64,000 nt of DNA from Podospora pseudocomata (taxonomy: Eukaryota > Ascomycota > Sordariomycetes > Sordariales > Podosporaceae). Made by a program: the position numbers and the translations under genes. Shown in pieces: positions 11,977 through 23,212 of this stretch. Location: assembly GCF_035222375.1 (NCBI RefSeq), contig NW_026946363.1, positions 2,480,001 through 2,544,000 of the forward strand. Direction: 5' to 3'. The notes beneath the pieces were generated by a model. It made no database searches, was not told the origin of the DNA, and was given only the letters and a program-made list of their open reading frames with translations. The first letter of the stretch is position 1. Each line of letters starts with the position of its first letter.

Positions 11977-12469
11977 CCACTTGTTCAATAACATTCAAAA
12001 ACAACAAAGTTGGAAAGCATCCACAAGGTAGCATTGATGACAACCCACACATGCGTGGAGACAAAAAGAGAGGACCGACCGAACGTTCCAAAACCCCACA
12101 AAATGGAAGCCAAGGTAAAAAGCTTATCCGTACAGCGACAGGGGTGACACCCTTGCCATATCCCAATTTGGAAACCCAGGCGTTCAAGCGAGGAGCTGAC
12201 AGGCGATCCATCGTTGGCCGAAGCTAAAAGCGCTATTGAAGAGAACTCCATCAGAATATTGATCTAGACCACCCAGAACCAGGTTGTCGGGGTCATCGCA
12301 CATATGCAAAGGATTTGAGGTAAGATTGCGCTCAACGGATCAGTGGCAATGGAAGCCTTAAAACATTGTGTCTCTTTGCTGTTCTTTTGTTCTTCTTCTT
12401 GATCTTCAGCTTTTCTCGAAGCCGTCCATTCGTTCTTTTGATCATATCATTCCAAGCCACTCGTTCAAC
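11977..12469. other. intergenic region upstream of a secreted-protein gene
   Basis: No supported gene. Overlapping short open frames on both strands have no recognisable content. The last 100 bases are pyrimidine-rich and probably form the leader of the gene starting at 12,470. Confidence 0.45.
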
Positions 12470-13620
12470 ATGCTGTCCAAGACCGGAAGTGGCGTCCTCC
12501 TCCTGCAAGCCGCATCCCTTCTCTCGGGCGCGGCAGCCCGTTGCCTCCGGACCTGCCCGGCCGATGACCCGCTTCTCAACCTCCTCCGTTCCGAGTCGGC
12601 CTCCTCCGACTTCTGCCGTGACTTCCTCGGCCTTCCTGTTTCCACACTCGAAACAACCGTCACCCCAACCGTCGTAGCCACCGTGACCGAAACCAGCTAC
12701 GTCACCGAGGTCTTCACCCAAGTCGACACGACCATCACCGTCACCCTCCCAGCCGACGAGTCTCCCAGCACCACCATCACCGTCACCCCCGCAAAGCGTG
12801 ACAATGCCTACCCAACCTGGCTCCCAACCAGCTACGGCGAAAAGTACATCTCCCAAGCCTGCTCCTGCCTCAGCCTCCCCCCCGCCATCAGCACCGTAAC
12901 CTCCACCGCCGATGCAGTCACCCTCACCGACGCAACCACCATCACCGAAACCACAACCGAAACAATCCACACCACCGCCATCGCCACCGAAACTGCCAAT
13001 CCCGCTCCCAAGCCAGTCAAGCGCATGATCAAAATCGAGGTTATCCGCAAAAACGCGGGTACCCCCCTAGGATGGATCTACAACAGCAACGGTCCCGCCA
13101 TCACAACCAGCAACAATCAGCAGCCTACTTTATTCGAATTCAACCTCCTCGAGAACGAGACTGTCGGGTCCCAGCTGCGATTGAGCTCCTCGTTTGGCCC
13201 GCTTGGGTTTAACAAGGATAGCCATCCTAGTAATATCGTCGAGCTGGAGGATAATTATGGTTCTCTCAAGTTTGTCGCGCCTACTGAGCCGGGGGCGGTT
13301 CCTCAGACGGTGGATGCGGGGAAGAACAAGTACGCGAGTGATATTTGGAGCGTGGATACGGAGACGAGGGAGATTACCTGGCAGTGGGTTGCTACTAATG
13401 GAGGGGGTAAGTTTTCTTCCTGCTTTAACTGTTTGTATTAGGGTGCGGTTTACTGACTGGAGATGTTGATTTAGTTCCCGATATCAAGCTGTACTACGTG
13501 TCTGGCCGTCTTTATCCTGTTGGTGATGTGGAGAGGTTCATGTACGCCACTAGCAATGCTATTGGCGCGAGGGAGGAGGTCAGGTTGGTGTATACTTTGG
13601 TTGGGGAGTCTGTTTTGTAG
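12470..13620 (+). CDS. Thr/Ser-rich secreted protein of unknown function
   Basis: Exons 12,470-13,406 and 13,475-13,620 (68-nt GT-AG intron) encode 360 residues. A signal peptide is visible (residues 1-23, LLLQAASLLSGAAA before RC). A Cys-containing region follows (CLRTCPADDP, then C at 47), then long Thr/Val-rich stretches with TVT repeats typical of O-glycosylated fungal surface proteins, interrupted by CSCLSLPP. KR dibasic sites (TPAKR, PVKR) could be Kex2 cleavage points. The last 160 residues look like a folded lectin-like or beta-sandwich domain (GSLKFVAPTEPG, IWSVDTETREITWQWV, LYYVSGRLYPVGD). No catalytic motif is recognised. It probably lies in the cell wall or outside the cell. The start at 12,470 is chosen because it directly precedes the signal peptide; a longer upstream open frame has no signal-like start. 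Confidence 0.85.
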
Positions 13621-15610
13621 ATTTCTTTGGTTGAGGAATAGAGTTGGTTGTCTACTTTGTTTGGAGCAGCAAGTTCATCTTCATTTTGCAATTGAATTGT
13701 CTTTTGTGATGCAGTGCCATATAACCTAGGGCAGGGTTGAAAGGGAAGGTTGATTCTAGCTTGCTTTTACATGCAGGTTATTTGTGAACATCCAGACTGT
13801 CATTTCCAAGGAAATCCGATACATATTTCGGATGACATACTGCCAAAAACTGAGGAAGATTTCTCTCCCTATCTTCTTAAATTCACATCCCTCAGTCTTC
13901 CAATGAACTTGAAGCATATAACCGCCGACAGAAAATAGAAATCGAAAATAAAAGGGCTGTAGAAAATAGAGGTACTTCGGTACATCGAGCTTGCATTTTC
14001 AGGCTTTCAAGGCGGAATGATGATGAAGCATAGCTCTTTGTATAACTGGACATTTACCACTCCGATCTTCGAAGCCGAAATCAAAATCATATGTGTGCTA
14101 TCGTAAGGAATACGTTTTGCTGAGGATTTAGCCGAGAGACTGGATCGCGTTTGGATGTCCGTGTACGTTTGCGCTGGACTTGGCTCATTACTGCAGCACA
14201 GCCCAGGCCCTCACCTTAGGTATATAGTCGTTTGCTCCCCCCAGCCTACCCGCAAATCTCGGGTCTTGGGGTTTTCAATATCGGGCCGATATACTATAAT
14301 CCTGTAAGATCTCGAGGGCTTTCGGGAAACCGGCGGTAGGACGGACCAGCCCCTTCTCAAGTGCGTGCTGTTCATCCTAGTTTAGCAGCCCCCTTCACTC
14401 ACCTATCCAGCATACACTTCCTACTCACTCGTACTGCATTCTAATCCTACTATCAGCTCGATGTAACCTGAATAGTATTGTTCGGCCTATCTTTTCGTAG
14501 AGCCAATTATAGATTTAGCACCGACGACTTCCTAACTCGCAATAAGGTCTGGATGGCCCCAATATGTATCTACATCTAAATTAACGCAGCTAACAAACCC
14601 ATTCCGAACTTATTAAGGAAGAGGGCGTTGTTAAAGGCGATATGGCAGGCATCCTATCTCGACCATAACGCTATAGCTATTTAAAAAGAACGGCAACAGA
14701 ATTATCACCTCGTTCAGCTGCAAAGCAGGCGAGTACAATGCCAATTTCTACTTCCAACAGAAACGTGGAGGCGAAATGGCTTTTTGTAGTGGACTTAGTA
14801 TAGAGTCCTAAGTATATTACCTTCTTCAGCGTAGTCAATATAGTTTAGCAAGACACTTATAACTTATTAAGTTTGTAATACTTCCGGTTATCTAGATCCC
14901 GCCAGCAATAAGTCCCTTGGCGGGGAGAACCGGTGTACCATATGAGACTATAGACTTCTTTCTAGATAGTTATTAGACCTGCAAATTCTTGTTCTTTAAG
15001 GAGCTCCGCCCTCTTTACAAGTTGTGTAGCCGTCGCCCCTCCTCGTCTCGTAGCCTGCTGCGTCCTTACGGTAATCTGTTGTGTAGTCTCCTTGAAAAAT
15101 GAACGAGACGCCGATCCTCAGCCGCCTCAAACTTTCAAGAAACATTACGGTTTTATGGACAGTGCATTCGTGGCACCGGCTAGCATACGGACGCGCCAAA
15201 ACGACGGCCTCCAAAGGGACATCTTCATGCACGCCAGCGAAACACCGCCAATAACGATGCTTCCAGTATGCGCAGTTGGCGCCAGCCGCCTGGGCGCCAA
15301 CGCCAGCAAAATGCCTGATGTGCGGGGTTGGCAATCTGGGCAGGACAGCACCTCAACCCTTGGAGACAGCAGCAACAACAACCACCTTTGAGCTGCAACA
15401 ATCGAACCCACTGAGATTTGCGCTACGTAGCTCAACAATTACTCGCGGTAGGTGATTCTGATCTATGTCTGAGAGCTTATCCTGGTTTCAGCTACTGATT
15501 TGTTGAGCCTACTAGTTTCGTCCATTCACCCGGCCCACCTGCTCGCCTTTTCCCGCTGTCGGACAGTCATACGAGTAGCTACGAAAGCTAAGCTCGGCGG
15601 TTTTTCGACA
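13621..15610. other. TA-rich gene-free region before the HNWD gene
   Basis: Almost 2 kb without a supported gene. The part at about 13,950-15,000 is rich in TA dinucleotides and in stops in all frames (e.g. around 14,770-14,900), unlike the flanking genes. This is the look expected of sequence hit by repeat-induced point mutation, but I could not recognise an element, terminal repeats or target duplications. The last few hundred bases should contain the promoter of the HNWD gene. Confidence 0.4.
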
Positions 15611-18600
15611 ATGCGCCTCCTGCAACGCAATGATACCGGCGATTTTAGTTTGACGGATGACATTCCCGACGACCAGGTCCCACCGTATGCAATACTTTCG
15701 CACACCTGGGGCGACGAAGAGGTTATCTTTAAGGATATAAAGGACAGTATATGCAAGAACAAAAGAGGCTACTCCAAGATCCAGTTTTGCGGAGATCAAG
15801 CCGGACGCGATGGGCTGAAATTCTTCTGGGTCGACACATGCTGCATCGACAAATCCGATAGTACCGAAGTTCAGCGCGCCCTTAACTCCATGTTTCAGTG
15901 GTACCGCAATGCAGCCAAATGCTATGTCTATCTCACAGACGTCTCAACCTGCCAGCAGGATACCGACGGCAACCCTGGCTGGTGGGAATTGACCTTTCGA
16001 AAATCTAAGTGGTTCACTCGTGGATGGACCCTTCAAGAGCTCATTGCTCCAGCAATTGTGGAATTCTTCTCCAAAGAGGGCGAGCGTCTAGGAGATAAGA
16101 AGTCTTTGGAACAACAAATCCACAATATAACCGAGATTCCCCTAAAGGCTCTCCCAGGCAATACATTGTCCGACTTCAGCATCGAAGAGCGTTTGTCGTG
16201 GGTCGGAAAGCGCAACACCACACAAAAAGAAGACAAGGCGTATTCGCTATTCGGCATCTTTGATGTAATAATGCCGCTTTTGTATGGCGAAGGAGAAGAC
16301 AGAGCATTTAGGCGGCTGCAAGAGGAAATTAGTAAGCAAACTCGCTGTCTGTCTAGTCTGCATTCTACCGACCCGCGCCTTGATAAGAAGCGTATCGAGG
16401 AGGCAAAAGGTGGGTTGCTTGCTGGCGCTTACCGCTGGGTTTTCGCTAACCCCGACTTCTGTCTATGGCGTGAACGGTCGGAGAGCCGCTTACTCTGGAT
16501 CAATGGAGATCCCGGCAAAGGCAAGACCATGTTACTCTGCGGCATCATCAACGAGCTACAGGGAGCCATTGTTGCAGACGGGCATTGTCATAATCTGGCC
16601 TACTTCTTCTGCCAAGCTACCGACTCCCGCATTAATAACGCCATTGCGGTGTTACGTGGCCTGATCTACCTTCTTGCCCACCAGCAGCCACGTCTCATCT
16701 CCCACGTGCGTAAATACACCGACGCTGGTAAATCCCTCTCCGACGCAAATGCGTGGTTCGCCCTTTCGGACATTTTAGTGGGGATGCTAGGAGATCCAAA
16801 CGTGAAGCCAACCTATTTAGTCGTTGATGCCCTAGACGAATGTGTTATCGACCTACCGAAGCTTTTAGACTTTATCGTCTGTATCTCATCCGATCGGATA
16901 AAATGGCTCTTAACAAGCCGGAACGAGACGATCCTCGAGAAGAAATTGAAATCTAACAATGCGCGAACAAGGCTTTGTCTTGAGCTGAAGGAAAATGCGA
17001 TGGAGGTGTCTCATGCCGTCGATGTGTACATCGACAATAAACTATCTGGGTTGGAAGCACTTCAGGACGACGCCCTGCTAAAGGATCAAGTACGGGATAT
17101 TCTACACAACAAGGCAAACGGCACGTTCCTCTGGGTGGCCCTCGTCGTACAGGAACTCAGCATGGATGGGGTTGAGAGCTGGCATGTTCTGCAGATTGTC
17201 GAAGAAGTGCCACCGGGGCTGGATGGGATGTACAAGCGCATGCTGGATGAGATCGAGCGGAATAAACGGGACTCGGAATTCTGTTGGCGCATTCTCTCGG
17301 TGGTGACGGTAGCATACCGCCCACTTCACTTGGACGAAATAGGCGGCTTGTCTGGATTACCGGAACAGATTGTCAGGTCGACGGAAAATATTCAGAAGAT
17401 CGTGGCTAAGTGCGGATCCTTTCTCACGGTTCGAGATAACCAGATCTACCTCGTTCATCAATCAGCCAAGGACTACCTAAGTGATCAAGCCTCCCCGTTA
17501 CTTTTCCCCAGTGGTGTGGCTGTGACCCACCATGACATATCGGATCGGTCACTAAAGCTTCTCTCAGGCAAGTTGCAACGCGATGTATACGGTTTATGTA
17601 TACCAGGATTTTCTATCGACCACGTCCGAGTGCCGGACCCGGACCCTCTTGCGACAGTGCGGTACTCGTGCGTTAACTGGGTTGATCATCTTTGTAACTG
17701 GCAGTCGAGCGACGATAGTAAGCACCCAGATATTTTCCAAGATGGTGGTATCGTCGATGGCTTTCTGAGGCAGCACTACCTCCACTGGCTTGAAGCACTT
17801 TCACTTTGTAAGAGCATGCCGCAGGGGATACTTTCATTGGCAAAGCTCGAAAGCATTCTTCAGGTAGGCTCTACCCAGTAATAGTGTCCTATTATTAAGC
17901 GATTCTAACAGGAATGTAGCACAGGTCGATTACGTCTCAATTACCAAGCCTTGTCACTGACATGCGCCGATTCGTTATATACTGGAGATGGGTTATTGAG
18001 AATTATCCTCTTCAGGTATACGCTTCAGCACTTATATTCAGCCCCGCCCGAAGTATAACAAGAGGCCTATTTACGCAGGAAGAACGGAAGTGGATTACTT
18101 CGAGGCCAATTGTAGAGAATAATTGGAATGCGTGCCGGCAGACGCTCGAGGGCCATGGCGGTCCGGTCAGCTCGGTAGCGTTCTCGCCCGATTCGAAGTG
18201 GATTGCGTCAGGATCAAACGACCGTACCATCAAGATCTGGGAGGCGGCCACGGGGTCATGTACGCAGACGCTCGAGGGCCATGGCGGTCCGGTCTGGTCG
18301 GTAGCGTTCTCGCCCGATTCGAAATGGGTTGCGTTAGGATCAGACGACAGTACCATCAAGATCTGGGAGGCGGCCACGGGGTCATGTACGCAGACGCTCG
18401 AGGGCCATGGCGGTTCGGTCAACTCGGTAGCATTCTCGCCCGATTCGAAGTGGGTTGCGTCAGGATCAGACGACAGTACCATCAAGATCTGGGAGGCGGC
18501 CACGGGGTCATGTACGCAGACGCTCGAGGGCCATGGCGGTCCGGTCAACTCGGTAGCGTTCTCGCCCGATTCGAAGTGGGTTGCGTCAGGATCAGGCGAC

Positions 18601-19167
18601 CGTACCATCAAGATCTGGGAGGCGGCCACGGGGTCATGTACGCAGACGCTCGAGGGCCATGGCGGTCCGGTCTGGTCGGTAGCGTTCTCGCCCGATTCGA
18701 AGTGGGTTGCGTCAGGATCAGGCGACCGTACCATCAAGATCTGGGAGGCGGCCACGGGGTCATGTACGCAGACGCTCGAGGGCCATGGCGGTCCGGTCTG
18801 GTCGGTAGCGTTCTCGCCCGATTCGAAGTGGGTTGCGTCAGGATCAGGCGACAGTACCATCAAGATCTGGGAGGCGGCCACGGGATCATGTACGCAGACG
18901 CTCGAGGGCCATAGCGATTCGGTCTGGTCGGTAGCGTCTTCCCTTGATTCGAAGCTGATTGCATCCGGATCTAACGATACCAACCCCCCACATTACCAAC
19001 GCTATGGAATAGACATGAGCAGGAGATGGATTACGAAGGGTTCAGAAAATTGGCTATGGCTGCCTCTGGAATATCAGTCACGATGTTTCGCTACAGCGGC
19101 ATCAACAATTGCTATTGGCTATTCTTTGGGGCGCGTCTTAACTATAAAGTTCACGATAGACAGCTGA
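15611..19167 (+). CDS. HET-NACHT-WD40 incompatibility-type NLR (HNWD family)
   Basis: Exons 15,611-17,863 and 17,920-19,167 encode 1166 residues. The 56-nt intron (GTAGGC...TAG, branch point CTAAC) removes the stops that otherwise separate the two open frames and restores phase. Domains: HET domain from the start (RNDTGDFSLTDD, PPYAILSHTWGDEEV, FWVDTCCIDK, WFTRGWTLQELIAP); NACHT with Walker A GDPGKGKTM near residue 300 and Walker B-like YLVVDALDEC near 405; a linker with LQVYASALIFSP; then 42-residue WD40 repeats from about residue 825: six near-identical units and a diverged seventh, followed by the tail RRWITKGSENWLWLP seen in HET-E-like proteins. In P. anserina such proteins read a variable partner and trigger cell death through the HET domain. 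The start at MRLLQRNDTG matches the family start; the open frame extends upstream without family similarity. Whether this copy is reactive cannot be told. Confidence 0.93.
18139..18990 (+). repeat. tandem 126-bp WD40 repeats inside the HNWD gene
   Basis: Units begin at 18,139, 18,265, 18,391, 18,517, 18,643, 18,769 and 18,895, each exactly 126 bp (42 codons) apart. The first six differ at only a few codons. By unit position, residue 9 is P or S, residue 11 is S, W or N, residue 22 is I or V, residue 24 is S or L, residue 27 is N, D or G, and residue 29 is R or S. The seventh unit is diverged and breaks off around its second half. The near identity of DNA with variation focused on a few surface positions is the pattern described for HNWD repeats under concerted evolution and diversifying selection. 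Confidence 0.97.
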
Positions 19168-19517
19168 GCTGATCTCTCATTCTTTGTCTCTCTCTTTTTT
19201 TTCTATCATAGCGTGACACAGGAGGGGCCTGGCGGTCTCCATTAATTTATAGCCCGTCACAATACTCTAGATCCTTCTGGGTCCCGCTCTTTCATCACTT
19301 CGAGTACCCTATTTTGTCATGAAGACAGATAGATGGCTCTAGAACACTTGGTAGAAATGTCATTTGGCCCACTCGAACAACTCGAGATCGGGCTAGCTGG
19401 CTTGACGTAGTTTCAAGCGCCACAACAAACTTTATTTGATCTGGTTTCCTTTAACAGCCGCGAGGCATTTGATTGTCCGCCTCAATTCCAACCATTGATT
19501 GTGCAGGTAAATAGCGG
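19168..19517. other. intergenic stretch downstream of the HNWD gene
   Basis: Contains a pyrimidine-rich run at about 19,180-19,202 shortly after the stop codon. No gene or repeat recognised. Confidence 0.4.
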
Positions 19518-20150
19518 TTAGGCCGTGATGCGGCTGATTGCTTGTTTGCCGTGTGACATAAAGTCTTGCAGCCTGGTGTTAATTTCATTGGCATGATCCT
19601 TCAGTACACGCTGCTCATATTTCTTCTTTATCGTACGAGACAGCTCCCAAGATGATTTGACTGCAGTAACTAAGCCTGTGAGAGCGGCAGCTGATGCCAA
19701 GGGAACTAGGAAGTTATGACGCCATAAGTGCTAATTTTTTGATAGGAAGTGATAAAGAAGCTTAAGTAGGTATGTAAATATGAAATGGAACTGTAGTTAA
19801 GACAAGCAGTATGTTGGTTTATATGACGATTCAACTTTGCCTTTACCTTGACTTGCAAATTCGTTATTCGAACTTAAGCTGGTTAATTTGGACATTTCGA
19901 AATCAAACACATTTTTCCAACCTGAAATTGACAGGGGGGTAGGGTTAAAAGCGGCAATATATTTCCCTCGACCAGGAAGAACATTTCTTTTGCACTAAAC
20001 GATCTAGTCTCGTCTTCGCGAATATTCTCGACAAACGTTGCTTGGAATTTTATAAATTGCTCCCAGTTCTTTTTTCTATGCGCCTGGGGGAATATCGAGT
20101 CTTCATTCAGGCATCTAAACGATGCACCAGCAACAGAGAGCTCGGGATCC
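19518..20150 (-). pseudogene. possible decayed gene of unknown family
   Basis: Two open stretches on the minus strand read like protein but have no ATG at their starts. The right one (about 20,150 down to 19,890) includes KKNWEQFIKFQATFVENI and SFSAKEMFFLVEGN. The left one (19,734 down to 19,518) includes FLVPLASAAALTGLVTAV, SSWELSRTIKKKYEQRVL and ANEINTRLQDFMSHGKQAI before a stop. The spacer between them is AT-rich. They may be two exons of one eroded gene, possibly an N-terminal helical fungal domain, but I recognise no family. Confidence 0.35.
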
Positions 20151-20342
20151 CATCAAACAACAGCTGGATTGCTTGTCTGGGAGATAGTTGGCCAAGGTTC
20201 CAACACACCAATCACAGTCCACCAATCCACACCAAACAAAACACCCCCTTTTTTTTTCGCCAGGGGTGCTGGCTCTCTTTCTGGGATATGCGAACCGACA
20301 TTTTGTCAAAGAAAAGGGAGCCAAAGAAAAAAACAGCAAAAA
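20151..20342. other. short gene-free stretch
   Basis: Holds a poly-T run near 20,249-20,258 and a poly-A run near 20,325; otherwise nothing recognised. Confidence 0.35.
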
Positions 20343-20418
20343 GCATGCAACACCGGACATTTCCCCGATGGTATCGCCCACCTGGGTATTACCCCGGTGG
20401 CTGAAAGCTGTTATTCAC
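20343..20418 (-). pseudogene. 5S rRNA pseudogene (3' half)
   Basis: Reading leftward, the sequence AACAGCTTTCAGCC, then CCCAGGTGGGCGATACC, GGGGAAATGTCCGGTG and TTGCATGC follows the 3' half of the 5S genes at 23,094 and 27,148 with many substitutions and small insertions. The 5' half with the transcription control region was not found upstream. The remaining AACAGCT helix strand resembles the 23,094 type. It is a truncated, mutated relic. Confidence 0.65.
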
Positions 20419-20534
20419 AAGTTTGATGACCGAAGTGGACTTTTCTTTTGGCTTGTTTTGAGTTGGCTAGTGCCCATCACCTCGCACCACAGACACATCA
20501 CGGACAAAGAATAAGAGACTGCAACGAAAAATCA

Positions 20535-20690
20535 AAGCCTGAAAGGATAGTTGAAATGCCTCTAATTGTCATTTTTCAAGGCCATTCATCTATCTCTGCA
20601 AGGCCTCTTGACTATCTTTTAACGCCTGTTGATAATTTTTCAAGGCCTTTTGATTCTCTTCCAAGCCTTATGGCAGTCTTCCCATTATCC
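20535..20690. repeat. cluster B of dispersed 19-22 bp degenerate repeats
   Basis: After one unit in the cluster A orientation (GGATAGTTGAAATGCCT at 20,545), five units follow on the opposite strand, with a consensus close to CAAGGCCTTTTGACTATCTTT: near 20,577, 20,599, 20,620, 20,641 and 20,663. This is the reverse complement of the cluster A unit. The cluster lies between the 5S pseudogene and a gene-free stretch. Unit length is 20-22 bp. Confidence 0.7.
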
Positions 20691-21838
20691 TGTCCACGGC
20701 GTGTGAATGAAAAACGCAGCCATCACGCGTGTCCACAAACGCCTCACCTCCACTTGTCATGTCAAAAACCTTGAGCTTGTTTGCCGGCGCAGGCGGGCAG
20801 TGTGCAGTTATACATTTGCTAGCCCTCTCTCCCACGTTCCTCCATTTCTCTTTTTCTTCTCAACAGCAGATTCAAAAGGTATGTACCGCCCTCTTCTAAA
20901 ACGTGTTTTTAGAAAACTTGAAAAATATAAAAATAAAAATAAAATTTATAAAAGAAATATGTGTCTTCAGATATTTTGAGGTGATTCTCCATCATGAAGA
21001 ATGAAACAATATTCTTTTCCTAGATGTTGTTTCTAACAGGAGTTGAACGGACCACCTATTATTAGGTTGAAACACGGATACTCTTGTCATCATCATTAAA
21101 CACCTTACACCAATGATGGCGTCTGTTGGGATCGAGTTGCTTGATTTGAGGTTGAATGTGTCTATCAATCGTTCTGGGGGCAGGAGGGAACGGGTGGACG
21201 GTCACTCTGGGGGAGGGGGGAAGGTGGAAAGGTGCGAGCGGGAGGGAAGTCACCGATGGGCGGGGGCATGACGGCTGGCGCTTACTCACTGCAAGCAAAG
21301 AGGAACTGGGGGATGAGAAGAAGTGATTTGACAGTGATGAGAACAGTAATGGGCATGCCGTTGAGACTTGTGGTGAATGATGTCAGGCTTGGACCTTGAT
21401 GGAATCCCCACGGGAGGCTTGCTAAATCGGAGTTGATCACTATCCGCTGTGGTTTGATGGCATTGTGGATTAAATGTTCAATGTGAAATACCAAGATAGT
21501 CTCTTCCAAAGTTGTTTCATGCAAATAAATATCAACCTGGTGAGCCGGTAGCGTTATAGATGGCTCCTGAGTTTGGTCAAGATGGGGATTTGGGCAGGGA
21601 AAGAGACGAGTCTTGAAAGATCCTATTCCCGGTGTTGCAGAGGCCCTGTTGAAGGATCAGTCTAAACCTCGGACCTGCTTTTCTGATAAACCTGGAAAAC
21701 AGTGGGTCTGCTTCGCTGGATGCGACCATACAATTACCTAACTGATAGCAGGGGCAATCAAACGGCTGGAGAGAAAATATTGATAAATAGGGGCTACACC
21801 CTAATCCTCATGTCTCATGACAACATCACGTCGCCTAA
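20691..21838. other. gene-free region
   Basis: No supported gene in about 1.1 kb. An A-rich tract lies at 20,910-20,965. Purine-rich GGGAGG motifs occur at 21,180-21,270. The right end probably holds the promoter of the GPI-protein gene. Confidence 0.45.
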
Positions 21839-22677
21839 ATGCCCATCATGGTATCTACAGTCCTCTATCTCGCCTGCCTCTCAGCCCTCCAACTCCCCCT
21901 TTCGTCCGCCCAAAAAACCACCACCACCACCACCGTCCCAATCCTAGACTGGGGCTTCGACTTCCCCGGCTCCGCCATCTCAGTGATCGGACAAACCTCC
22001 GGCTCAACAACCTACCGCCTGACATGCAACTCCCCCGGCGAGTGTCAATGGACGCAAGTCCCCGATAGCGCTTCTTACCTGAATAACATGGTAGGCACCA
22101 TGACCTTCATCGAAGCCGGCGCGCCTTACAACGCAGCCATGACACAGAACATCAGCGCAAGAGGGACCGCATTCTCCTACCAGGCGACTTGCACGCCGAG
22201 AACAAAGCCCATCACTATTCAGACTACCGATTCTGAGGGGAGGTTTACTGATTTCCCTGTGAGGGCACCTAATCTGGTGGATTGCACATCAACTTCGATG
22301 GGGAAGGAGCCGACGCCGACGTTTGAGTTTGATGGGACGACGGGGGTGTATAAGATGGTTGTTATCACGCAGGGGGTGGAGAGATTAGATCTTGGCGCTG
22401 CGCCTACGGGGCTCATCACGACCGGTGGGGTGCACGAGTCTCGGGATGAATGTGAGTACTTGATTTTACTTCAAAAAAGAACAGGGGAAGATGAGCTAAT
22501 GCTTTTTGTCTACCAGCTTCTGGTTCATCATCTTCGTCGTCGTTTTCATCTTCAACGGGCGCAACGGACGCTCCAGCGGCCAACACGCAAATTCCAGACT
22601 CTGCTGGGGGTAAGCTTGTCACTTCCAGCCTTAGGATGGCAGGCTTTGTTGTGCTCATGACAGCACTGTTTGCTTGA
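21839..22677 (+). CDS. GPI-anchored cell-surface protein, unknown function
   Basis: Exons 21,839-22,451 and 22,517-22,677 (65-nt GT-AG intron, phase 1) encode 257 residues. A signal peptide (LYLACLSALQLPLSSA before QK) leads into a short Thr run, a domain of about 170 residues with conserved-looking Cys (TCNSPGECQW, CTPRTKPIT, LVDCTS) and N-glycosylation sites, a Ser-rich stalk in exon 2 (SSSSSSFSSSTGATDAP), and a C-terminal hydrophobic tail (GFVVLMTALFA) preceded by small residues, the layout of a GPI-anchor signal. This fits the many small fungal wall proteins of unknown role. A second in-frame ATG at 21,848 is an equally good start. Confidence 0.85.
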
Positions 22678-23093
22678 TCATGATTTCAATCTGGATAGAG
22701 CTCTACCAAATCAACTGGGAGTAGCCGGACAAACGAGCCACGTTCCTCACACCTTATTAGCCCCATCATGTGTTTCGGCTTGTCTCTACCCAAACCTGTA
22801 TACAGCGATAGTCTGCTTTCCCATTGCGCTTATGCAGTCCCTGTGAAAGAAAAAAAATAACTAAAGTAACAGTGCCAGAACTGACAACGTCAAATCCAAG
22901 TGCTGACATTGGAGAACGATGATTCAGGGGTAACCAAAAGTGGTCTCCAAAACGTCTTTTCACCCCTTGCTGTAAAAACATGATAGTAAAATATTTCCCT
23001 TTCTTTTTGGATACACTGCACAAAAAAGTTTTGACGGTTTTCAAAAGAAAATGAGAGTGAGATAGATGTAAGGACTAAAAAACAAAGTCTAAA
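22678..23093. other. gene-free region before a 5S gene
   Basis: Nothing recognised apart from an A-rich tract at 22,850-22,860. Leftward short open frames have no family content. Confidence 0.4.
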
Positions 23094-23212
23094 ACATACA
23101 ACACCAGGGATTCCCCAGTGGTCACCCACCTGAGTACTAGTCTGGCAGTCAGCTGTTTGACTAGGGGAGAGCGGACGGGATCCCGTATTTTCAGCTGCTT
23201 ATGGTCGTATGT
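23094..23212 (-). rRNA. 5S ribosomal RNA, type 2
   Basis: A 119-nt gene transcribed leftward from 23,212 (ACATACGACCATAAGC) to 23,094 (GGTGTTGTATGT), followed by a T run as RNA polymerase III terminator. The terminal stem ACATACGACC/GGTGTTGTATGT, the internal control region GATCCCGTCCGCTCT, and the 3' arm GGTGGGTGACC are present. Helix II is formed by AGCAGCUG with CAGCUGACU. Compared with the gene at 27,148 the 3' 45 nt are identical, while helices II and III differ by changes that keep pairing, so both genes look functional. Confidence 0.92.

Noticed and set aside
17882-17961. HNWD gene split into two genes by stop codons
   Set aside because: A well-formed 56-nt intron removes the stops and restores the family-like reading.
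18012-18983. Long open frames on both strands across the WD40 repeats (323 codons minus, 263 codons plus in another frame)
   Set aside because: The repeat unit is 126 bp, a multiple of three, so any frame without a stop in one unit stays open through all. They are shadows of the HNWD gene.
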